Positions 44,745-50,933 of a DNA stretch of 64,000 nucleotides are shown in pieces. Position 1 is the stretch's first letter, and the number at the start of each line of letters is the position of its first letter. Source of the DNA: Nitrospiraceae bacterium. GTDB taxonomy: Bacteria; Nitrospirota; Nitrospiria; Nitrospirales; Nitrospiraceae. Under the pieces are notes generated by a model, which searched no databases, was not told the DNA's origin, and worked only from the letters and a program-made list of their open reading frames with translations. The DNA lies in the NCBI GenBank assembly GCA_919902505.1, contig CAKKRE010000018.1:88377-152376 (forward strand). Reading direction: 5' to 3'. The translations under genes were made by a program, and so were the position numbers.

Positions 44745-45077
44745 ATGAACCGACGAACCTCTAAAGCCACCATTGCCGGCCTCGCACTCGGAATCGTCTG
44801 GGTGTATGTGGTGCTGGCGCTCGTGGCGCCGGGCTGTTCGTTCGCCCACGCCACCCCGTCGGATGGTCATCATCAGCATTCAGGCACGGAATCCCATTCG
44901 ACCCTCTGCTCATGGGCCTGTCAGGCGACATCGGATGTCGGCCCGATTTCCCAGGGTGATGTGGGCACTGCCTGGGTCGCTCAATCCCACACGTCGATTA
45001 CCCCTCCGTTCCTCCTGACTTCCGGGGACCCCTCGTCCCTTCATGCCCGCGCGCCGCCGATCCCCGTGAGGGGATAG
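44745..45077 (+). CDS. Small His/Cys membrane protein, CxWxC-RAPP family (copy 4)
   Basis: A 110-residue protein: hydrophobic segment (about 9-33), HATPSDGHHQHSGTESHS His cluster, LCSWACQATS, and C-terminal ARAPPIPVRG. It is closest to copy 3. It stands alone, with about 300 bp before and 370 bp after it without other genes, and has its own leader containing repeated motifs. Function unknown; the conserved His cluster and CxWxC suggest metal binding at the membrane. Confidence 0.65.
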   Translation: MNRRTSKATIAGLALGIVWVYVVLALVAPGCSFAHATPSDGHHQHSGTESHSTLCSWACQATSDVGPISQGDVGTAWVAQSHTSITPPFLLTSGDPSSLHARAPPIPVRG

Positions 45078-45447
45078 TTCGGGCGGGGCGCGCGTCGCCA
45101 CCGATTCATCGCACAGAGGAATCCGATCCCGTCGTCCAGGCCCAGGGCCGGGCGGGAATCATATCGGTCCCGTGCTCCGCCATGTCCGGGCGTTCGGCCC
45201 GAGCTATTTCACTCGAGTATGTTGAGTCCGAGGATGGGATTGCCCTCCGACCCCGGACCACCCGGCAGCGCAGGCGCGTAACCTGTGACCTCCGCTGCCG
45301 GTTCCCACGACGGAACCGCGATGTGTTGCATCGGTCCTGAATGGTGGACCCGGTTGTGCGGGAGGCTCGTGCCCCTTCCTGCAGTCGGGGGAGGAGCGGT
45401 AACGGGCCGCTCCTATCCACCGCCAAGGTGTTGAAGGGGTAGGAGAG
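45078..45447. other. Intergenic region, no gene seen
   Basis: A 370-bp GC-rich stretch in which no reading frame looks coding on either strand. Near its end AGGAGCGG-N7-CCGCTCCT (45392-45414) forms an 8-bp stem hairpin, 33 bp before the HTH gene. It could hold an unrecognised small RNA or leader, but I see no specific evidence. Confidence 0.4.
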
Positions 45448-45696
45448 ATGGTGGAACAGCCGCTGTTGCGCGTGAAAGAAGCTGCGCAATTGCTCCAAGT
45501 CAGCAAGTGGACCATCTACCGTTGGATCGATGAAGGGCGGCTCAATGCCACGAAGATCGGTGGAGGCAGTCTCCGCATTTTTCGTGTCTCCGTGACGGCG
45601 CTGGTGGAAGGCAATCGAACGGATCCGCGTCCCCAGGAACCGACGCCGCACCTTAAGGCGGTGCTGCTCGGTGGGCGCAGGGCGATGAAACGATAG
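45448..45696 (+). CDS. Excisionase/BldC-type helix-turn-helix DNA-binding protein (copy 2)
   Basis: An 82-residue protein whose first 55 residues closely match the protein at 38249: LLRVKEAAQLLQVSKWTIYRWIDEGRLNATKIGGGSLRIF. It adds a basic C-terminal tail (LLGGRRAMKR). AGGAGAG precedes the ATG. It lies 142 bp ahead of the TPR gene. As with copy 1, no integrase or prophage genes are nearby, so regulation of neighbouring envelope genes is the more likely role. Confidence 0.85.
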   Translation: MVEQPLLRVKEAAQLLQVSKWTIYRWIDEGRLNATKIGGGSLRIFRVSVTALVEGNRTDPRPQEPTPHLKAVLLGGRRAMKR

Positions 45697-45837
45697 ATCT
45701 GTCGGAAACGGATCCTGGGGTTGTGCACCCTTCTTCAGGATCTGCCTCCCGGGGTGAGTGGGATGGCCTCCCCCTTCACCCCGGCCCTTCGGGGCTCTAC
45801 GGGCGGTTAGTGCGGCGAGGCCGGACACGGGGGATGC

Positions 45838-47034
45838 ATGGCAGGGAATCGACGGAGTCTGTGGGGGAAGTGGCGCACCATGGCTGATTGCACGAAGAAA
45901 ACCTCGCACTGGTTACGCATGGCATTGGTGGCCGGCATCGCCTTGTGCGGCGTTGATAGGAGCTGGGCCGCCGGACCTGATGCCTGGAAGCAGTTGTTCC
46001 TAGACGGTGTGAAGGCCAGGGAAGCGGCGCACTACGCCGAGGCTGAGCAACTCTTGCAGCGCGCTCTCCGCGAGGCTGAGCAGGCCAACCCCGACGACCC
46101 TCGCGTCGCCACGGCCGCCAACAATCTCGGATTGCTGTATCACGACCAGGGCCGTCTCCAGGAAGCGCAATCGTTGTACACCCGTGCGCTCGCCATTTGG
46201 GAACAACAATTGGGACCGGAACATGAAGATGTCGCGGCGGCCTTAAACAACCTGGCAGAAATCGCCCATGCCGAAGGCGATTGGGGCCGCGCGGAGCCGC
46301 TGTATGAACGGGTGCTGGCGATCGAACGCAAGGTGCTGGGCGCGGCGCACCCCGATGTCGCGATCAGCCTGAACAACCTGGCCGAGTTGTACCGCAAACA
46401 GGGACGGGAGGCGGCGGCCGAATCGATGTATCACCTGGCCCTGATTCTCATGGAAGAGGCCCAGGGCACGGGTCACCCCGATCTGGGCCCCGTGCTCAAC
46501 AACCTCGCGGTCTTGTACAAGGGGCGTGGACTCTATGCCTGGGCGGAACCGTTCTACTTGCGCGCGCTGAAGATGCGCCGCTTGCGATTCGGCGATGAGC
46601 ATCCGGCCGTGGCGATGAGTTTGAACAATGCTGCCTGTCTGTATCAGGCCGAAGGGCTCTACGCGTCAGCCCAACGATTGTTCGACGAAGCCTTGGCCAT
46701 TGCCGAGCGCACGTCCGGCCCTCAGGCCTCCTTGACCGGCACCATCGTCGGCAATATGGCGTTTCTCGCCGATCAGCAGGGACTCTGGACCCAGGCCCAG
46801 TTGCTGTATCAGCGCGCGCTCGTGATTCAGCAGGAACAACTGGGCTTACAGCATCCCACCGTCGGGTTGTTGGTGGAACGTTATGCACAGGTGCTCGATA
46901 CCCTCGGGCAGCCGGTTGAAGCCGGATTGTTCGCTGCGCGGGCCGCATCGATCCGTGCGCGGGTTCAGCCTGGATTCGTACGGCAGGGCGCGGCCATGCG
47001 CCAGGGGCCTGCGGTCGGAGAACTCACGCGATAG
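45838..47034 (+). CDS. Secreted tetratricopeptide-repeat protein, kinesin light chain type
   Basis: A 398-residue protein with a signal peptide (hydrophobic about 27-40, ending SWA-AG) and about seven 42-residue TPR units of the kinesin-light-chain class, marked by repeats such as VATAANNLGLLYHDQGR, VAAALNNLAEIAHAEGD, VAISLNNLAELYRKQGR, LGPVLNNLAVLYKGRG and VAMSLNNAACLYQAEG. Such arrays bind proteins; the partner is unknown. GGGGG lies before the ATG at 45838; an internal ATG at 45880 is an alternative that still keeps the signal. It is followed 31 bp later by the P460-fold gene. Confidence 0.8.
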   Translation: MAGNRRSLWGKWRTMADCTKKTSHWLRMALVAGIALCGVDRSWAAGPDAWKQLFLDGVKAREAAHYAEAEQLLQRALREAEQANPDDPRVATAANNLGLLYHDQGRLQEAQSLYTRALAIWEQQLGPEHEDVAAALNNLAEIAHAEGDWGRAEPLYERVLAIERKVLGAAHPDVAISLNNLAELYRKQGREAAAESMYHLALILMEEAQGTGHPDLGPVLNNLAVLYKGRGLYAWAEPFYLRALKMRRLRFGDEHPAVAMSLNNAACLYQAEGLYASAQRLFDEALAIAERTSGPQASLTGTIVGNMAFLADQQGLWTQAQLLYQRALVIQQEQLGLQHPTVGLLVERYAQVLDTLGQPVEAGLFAARAASIRARVQPGFVRQGAAMRQGPAVGELTR

Positions 47035-47065
47035 GGAGTGAAGGCGTCAGGAAGGGAGGTGCTCC

Positions 47066-47593
47066 ATGCCGGTTAGTGTTGCGGTGGCGTCACCGCGTCG
47101 TGCGGAGATGGCTCAGGGCGCTCAACGCAGGGCGGGGTTGAGCGTGGCGGTCGTGCGATTGCTGGCGGTTGCCCTCGATATCAGCGAGGGCTGGTCCCCG
47201 GCGCCTCCTGCTGCGACGCTCTTGATTCCGTTCGGGTATCGGGACTGGCCGAGCGTGACCTCTACGGTGGAATCGCCCGGCGGGCGGAAACGGCTCCGGT
47301 TCTACGTGTGCCCCAAGGCGCTGCTCACGCCGGACTATGAATCGTTTCCCGTGGGGACCACGTTCGTCGTGGAGTCCGAGCCCTATCCGGAAGGCCCCGG
47401 ATCCTATCGGGTCAGGCCGTCTGTGTTTGCCATGGAGAAATGTGCCGGTCTCACGATGGATGGCGCGGGGACGAGGCAGTACGAATCATGGATGTATGCG
47501 AGCTGGGATTCACCTGCGCATCAGGGCGCAACGGATCGTGGCCGCTGCGGCGTCTGTCGACTGCCCTGGCTGACGCCCGCTGACATTCGATGA
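47066..47593 (+). CDS. Cytochrome P460-fold protein with CxxCR instead of CxxCH
   Basis: A 175-residue protein whose residues about 55-165 follow cytochrome P460: IPFGYRDWPSVTST, RFYVCPKALL, FPVGTTFVVESE, VFAMEKCAGL and SWMYASWDSPA. Cytochrome P460 oxidises hydroxylamine and is typical of ammonia oxidisers and relatives. The haem motif is CGVCR (161-165): both Cys are kept, but the axial His is Arg. The reading TGC GGC GTC TGT CGA is clear, and no nearby frameshift restores a His. Haem may be absent, or ligated by another residue. The N-terminus is only weakly signal-like. GGGAGG precedes the ATG. Confidence 0.65.
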   Translation: MPVSVAVASPRRAEMAQGAQRRAGLSVAVVRLLAVALDISEGWSPAPPAATLLIPFGYRDWPSVTSTVESPGGRKRLRFYVCPKALLTPDYESFPVGTTFVVESEPYPEGPGSYRVRPSVFAMEKCAGLTMDGAGTRQYESWMYASWDSPAHQGATDRGRCGVCRLPWLTPADIR

Positions 47594-47816
47594 TCGGTGT
47601 GGACGGGGCTCGATGGTTGGACTGCGCTGACCACGCAGTGAGCTCCGATGAGGGAAGCGTACGCCCATGCGCTTCCCTCTCCCACCATCTTCTTCTCAGT
47701 CATGCGTTGTCCTCACGGTGAGTGCGCCTCCTCTTTCCCTACTGAACAAGACGCGGCAAATGCGGTAGAATGCCGCCCAATCGAGTGCCACATCCACTTA
47801 TCACACAGGAGGAATC

Positions 47817-48122
47817 ATGATGACTGTATTACGTTCAGGTATGCTCGCGTTCGCCGTGTCCGCGCTGGTGGCGACTGCCCCGGCAGGATACGCCCTGGCC
47901 GACGGCGGCGGGCACGTGAAGGAAACGATCAAGCATGCCAAAGAGGGTGTGGAGCACGAGAAGGAAGCGATCAAGCATCTGGAAGAGTCGGTCAAGGCGA
48001 GCAACGATCCGCATGCGAAAGAAGCGCTGGAGCATGCGAAAGAAGCCGTGAAACATGCGGAGGAATCCCTGGCGCATGCGGAGCAGGCTTCGAGCCACAA
48101 GGGGAAGGGCAAGGGCAAGTAG
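47817..48122 (+). CDS. SmbP-like small periplasmic metal-binding protein
   Basis: A 101-residue protein: signal peptide (to about 28, ALA-DG) and a helical region of His-starting heptads, HVKETIK, HAKEGVE, HEKEAIK, HLEESVK, then HAKEALE, HAKEAVK, HAEESLA, HAEQASSH, ending in a Lys/Gly tail. This is the pattern of Nitrosomonas europaea SmbP, which binds several copper and other divalent ions. It probably buffers metal in the periplasm. AGGAGG lies 5 nt before the ATG at 47817; a second ATG follows directly. A hairpin lies after the gene. Confidence 0.85.
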   Translation: MMTVLRSGMLAFAVSALVATAPAGYALADGGGHVKETIKHAKEGVEHEKEAIKHLEESVKASNDPHAKEALEHAKEAVKHAEESLAHAEQASSHKGKGKGK

Positions 48123-48135
48123 GACGATCGCTGTT

Positions 48136-48173
48136 CCAAGGGGGAGCCGAGTGCCATCTGGCCTTCCCCTTGG
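48136..48173 (+). terminator. Hairpin after the SmbP-like gene
   Basis: CCAAGGGG (48136-48143) pairs with CCCCTTGG (48166-48173), with a short inner GCC/GGC pair in the loop. It lies 14 bp after the stop; no T-tract follows. Confidence 0.5.
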
Positions 48174-48276
48174 ACTCGTGCGCCTGCCAGAGTTGACCGG
48201 TTTTCCTTCGTGAGACAGGCCAAGTTCAGCCAAGTCCTGGTCGGCTCAGGACGCCGCGGTTCAACGGCACGATCCT

Positions 48277-48315
48277 GTAGCATCGGTAGGCATCCGTGAG
48301 CGCGCATCTGTAGAC
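48277..48315. promoter_or_regulatory. Cluster of GCATC.GT/GGTAG motifs
   Basis: Three partial copies in a row (TAGCATCGGTAGGCATCCG, then GCGCATCTGTAGAC), related to motifs at 44469-44485 and 44678-44695. It lies 47 bp before the ATG at 48362 and could be an operator array for an unknown regulator. Confidence 0.3.
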
Positions 48316-48361
48316 GGTTGAGCCTGCTGAGGCTATAACTCGACTCCCTAGGAGGACCCCC

Positions 48362-48706
48362 ATGCGAAAACTCTTCGTGGCCGTGGTTCAGATCCTCATG
48401 CTGGCCGGCGGGTCAGGAGTATGGGCCGCCGATGAGTCATTGGAGCGGTTGTTACGGGCGCAGGCGTTCAATCGGGAATTTGAGGGATTCGATTCGTATT
48501 ACGTAAGAATCGAAGCGGATCAGCCTCAGCCCGACGGGTCACATGAAGTGCTGGCGGTGGCCAGCGGGAAATTTTCGGACAATACCAAACGTATGAAAGT
48601 GCTGTTTCTCATTGTCGATGGTCACATTGTCGGTGGCCAGGTGTTGGAAGGCACCGGTCTTCCTCCTTGCCTGGCACAGGAGCATCGTCCGTCCTCATCT
48701 CTTTAA
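48362..48706 (+). CDS. Small periplasmic protein of unknown function
   Basis: A 114-residue protein with a signal peptide (to about 22, VWA-AD). The mature part has SLERLLRAQAFNREFEGFDSYYVRIEADQ and RMKVLFLIVDGHIVGGQVLEG, a beta-strand-rich small domain that I do not recognise. One Cys and one His appear near the C-terminus (PPCLAQEH). AGGAGG precedes the ATG. It is 16 bp upstream of the next gene and likely co-transcribed with it. Confidence 0.7.
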   Translation: MRKLFVAVVQILMLAGGSGVWAADESLERLLRAQAFNREFEGFDSYYVRIEADQPQPDGSHEVLAVASGKFSDNTKRMKVLFLIVDGHIVGGQVLEGTGLPPCLAQEHRPSSSL

Positions 48707-48722
48707 CCTGACAGGAGGTTCT

Positions 48723-49202
48723 ATGTTGAGCAGGATTGCGGTCCTTTTTCTGGGCGTGTTGGGCGTGTTGGCGAGTGGAACGTCTGCATTGGCGCTGCAG
48801 GCCGGCGGCGTCGAAGTCGGTGACCTCGAGACCGGCTCCGTCGTGGGTCAGCCGTTCAAAGAGTTGGAAGTGGATGTGCAGCTGTATGCCGTTGAACTGG
48901 GTACGCTGAAGGCCTGGTATCCGCCGACCACGGTCATCGATTTCAAGGTCCGGCCGGGTCGTCCGCTGTTGATCAAGGTCACGAATACCACCGCGACGGA
49001 GCGTGGCTTTCAAATGATCGACAAGGTGAATGCGGCCTCGCCGTTTGTGTTGAAGGCAGAAGTCGCGCTGAAGCCGGGCGAGACAAAGTATATCGGGATT
49101 CCGACGAGTGATCTGTTTAATCAAACCCAAGGTAATACGCTCGAGTACCGCGATCACCTCAATCCCAAGCAGCCGGGCGGCAAGCTGATCATGATCAAGT
49201 AA
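48723..49202 (+). CDS. Periplasmic cupredoxin-like beta-sandwich protein without copper ligands
   Basis: A 159-residue protein with a signal peptide (to about 22, ALA-LQ). Strands such as VDVQLYAVELGTLKAWYPP, VIDFKVRPGRPLLIKVTNTT, ERGFQMIDKV, FVLKAEVALKPGETKYIGIP and a final NPKQPGGKLIMIK resemble EfeO/cupredoxin_1-type domains. The Cys-x-His-Met cluster of type 1 copper proteins is missing, so it is either a structural relative or a protein-binding domain. AGGAGGTT precedes the ATG at 48723. The family call is tentative. Confidence 0.6.
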   Translation: MLSRIAVLFLGVLGVLASGTSALALQAGGVEVGDLETGSVVGQPFKELEVDVQLYAVELGTLKAWYPPTTVIDFKVRPGRPLLIKVTNTTATERGFQMIDKVNAASPFVLKAEVALKPGETKYIGIPTSDLFNQTQGNTLEYRDHLNPKQPGGKLIMIK

Positions 49203-49228
49203 CGCAGACATTCTGTTGCGTGAGAACG

Positions 49229-49264
49229 AACGCCCCGTTCATCCTTGTGGATGAACGGGGCGTT
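49229..49264. terminator. Strong bidirectional terminator
   Basis: AACGCCCCGTTCATCC TTGT GGATGAACGGGGCGTT: a perfect 16-bp stem with a 4-nt loop between the converging genes ending at 49202 and 49312, followed by GTCGTTTCTT. Confidence 0.85.
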
Positions 49265-49311
49265 GTCGTTTCTTCACCGCTGTCGACACGATGATCGACA
49301 GATGGCCGGGG

Positions 49312-49872
49312 TTACCAGTAGTAGGGAAAGCGCCCGTAGGGTCCCCAGTAGGGATGCCAGAACGGACTGTAATACGGGTAAGGGCGGATGCGGGACATCG
49401 TCGAGTCTTGCGATGGAATCCAGGTGCGGAACGATTTGATGTCGATGACGGGATAGGTATAGTCGGTCTCGTCGAGCGGCAAGGTCATCGAGCCGGTGAT
49501 CTCACCGGTGATGGTCAGGAACGTTCCCTGGGGAATGGTGGCCGGATCCAGAAAGTCCCGTTGGACCGCGACAAAACGTCCCTGCGATTTCATCAGGTCG
49601 AGCGTCGGTTGTTGTGAGTCGTTGAGCGGTAACTGCAGTACTTCGATCCGCGTGCCGTCTTTCATGCGTCGCGCGGCGAGCACCTGCCCGCCGAGCACCA
49701 GGGTCTGTCCCTTGAACGAGTCCGGTGCGGCCTTGATCTGAGAAAACGGCGGAACGTGCGGGCCGCCGTCGGCCGACTCGTGCATGTCGCCGGACGACGC
49801 ACAGGCCGCTAGGACCGCGGCGAACCACACAATGCCGATCCCCTGTAGAAGTTTCACTCGCATCGTTGGCAT
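49312..49872 (-). CDS. Slp family outer-membrane lipoprotein
   Basis: A 186-residue lipoprotein with lipobox LAAC (Cys about residue 26). The domain PPFSQIKAAPDSFKGQTLVLGGQVLAARRMKDGTRIEVLQLPL and FLTITGEITG matches the Slp (starvation-inducible lipoprotein) family. The C-terminus is Pro/Tyr/Trp-rich (PYYSPFWHPYWGPYGRFPYYW without breaks over 20), as is common in Slp-like proteins. The function of Slp is not firmly known. Two ATGs are possible (49872 and 49863). The gene diverges from the DsbA-like gene. Confidence 0.85.
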   Translation of the reverse strand: MPTMRVKLLQGIGIVWFAAVLAACASSGDMHESADGGPHVPPFSQIKAAPDSFKGQTLVLGGQVLAARRMKDGTRIEVLQLPLNDSQQPTLDLMKSQGRFVAVQRDFLDPATIPQGTFLTITGEITGSMTLPLDETDYTYPVIDIKSFRTWIPSQDSTMSRIRPYPYYSPFWHPYWGPYGRFPYYW

Positions 49873-49959
49873 TATATCAGACGCATAAGTGGACGAGCAT
49901 TGTTTATAATGCCGATGAGCCTGTTGAACCGAACCAAGTTTGAAAAAGGAGTGCAGCGT

Positions 49960-50607
49960 ATGGCGAAGCGTCGTGGATGGCGGGGCAGTCTGTTGATGGG
50001 CCTGATGGCGGTGGCGGCCCTCGGGTTCGTGGGAACCGCGCAGGCGGGGAAGGCGGAACTCAAGGGCAACTTCCAGGTGCTGAGCGACGAGAAGTCGACG
50101 CACAAGCCAGGGAAAGTGCAATTGATTGAATTCGCGGATTTCTACTGCCCGCATTGCCACCGGTTCGACGGTGAGGGGCTGGCGATTCTGGAAAAGGAAT
50201 TCGGCAATAAGCTGGACGCGGTCATGGTGGGCTACCCGGTGATTCCCGGCAAGCTGCCGACGGCCTTCGATATGTATGAACAGGCCAAGACCATGGGCAA
50301 GGGCAGCGAGATGAAGCGGGCGCTGTTCCGGACCATCCATAAGGACAAGATCGGCATCATCGACAAGGCCATCCGTGAAGTGTTGATTCGTGAAGTCGGG
50401 CTCGACCCGGCGGCGTTCGAAGAAGGATTAGCCAGCGCCAAGCCGGCGAAGGCCTTCGAAGACGGGCGGAAATGGGGCGATCGCATCAAGATTCAACAGA
50501 CCCCCACCGTCCTGCTCGACGGCAACATTAAGGTTGAGCAAATCGATCCGGAGAATTTGAAGCTGATCATTCACAGCATCCTGGACGGAGACGGCGCGAG
50601 AAAATGA
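49960..50607 (+). CDS. DsbA-like thiol:disulfide interchange protein
   Basis: A 215-residue thioredoxin-fold protein with a signal peptide (to about 29, AQA-GK). The active site CPHC lies in EFADFYCPHCHRF (about 57-60), the same dipeptide as E. coli DsbA, and a cis-Pro loop QQTPTVLLDG is present near the end. It would oxidise or isomerise disulfides in the periplasm. AAGGAG precedes the ATG at 49960; upstream in-frame starts lack a signal context. It is followed by a 326-bp repeat-bearing gap and the copper ATPase gene. Confidence 0.88.
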   Translation: MAKRRGWRGSLLMGLMAVAALGFVGTAQAGKAELKGNFQVLSDEKSTHKPGKVQLIEFADFYCPHCHRFDGEGLAILEKEFGNKLDAVMVGYPVIPGKLPTAFDMYEQAKTMGKGSEMKRALFRTIHKDKIGIIDKAIREVLIREVGLDPAAFEEGLASAKPAKAFEDGRKWGDRIKIQQTPTVLLDGNIKVEQIDPENLKLIIHSILDGDGARK

Positions 50608-50610
50608 TCT

Positions 50611-50647
50611 GAGCACATAGCTGATGGCGTATGGCTTAGAGCATGAG
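50611..50647. repeat. Dispersed ATGGCGTATAGC-family repeat
   Basis: GAGCACATAGCTGATGGCGT followed by ATGGCTTAGAGCATGAG, a rearranged copy of the unit seen at 311-342, directly after the DsbA-like gene. Confidence 0.55.
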
Positions 50648-50688
50648 AGAAGGAAGTGACGGAATGTTCGTTGCTTCCGGCTCATGAC

Positions 50689-50882
50689 TAGCCCGCATTA
50701 TTCATGAGCACTTCTGCTGCAATCGCCGATTCACTGCTGCGACGGGCCTTCGGCCGGCGGGCTCGCCCCTCGGACCCTCAACGTACTGCACGAGTACGCC
50801 TTGGGTCCTCCCGGCTCCGCGCGCCGGTCTCGCAACGTGACTCGGCGATTTCGCGACGAACCGTCATGAATAATGCGGGCTA
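50689..50882. repeat. Inverted-repeat element with perfect 19-bp ends (copy 2, MITE-like)
   Basis: TAGCCCGCATTATTCATGA (50689-50707) and its exact reverse complement (50864-50882) bound a 194-bp GC-rich element, with further imperfect pairing inwards (CGCCGATT / GGCGATTTC). The core at 50776-50804 is CCTCAACGTAC-N6-GTACGCC, shared with the elements at 29571 and 63822. No coding potential. It could be a non-autonomous mobile element or a REP-like structure. It fills most of the gap between the DsbA-like gene and the copper ATPase gene. Confidence 0.7.
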
Positions 50883-50933
50883 TACGCTCTATGCCATCGG
50901 CCATAAGATCCTCGCTTCCCAGCGGAGTGATGA

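Noticed and set aside
47540..47593. Frameshift restoring a CxxCH haem motif in the P460-like gene
   Set aside because: The other two frames near 47546-47560 give no CxxCH, so the CxxCR reading stands.
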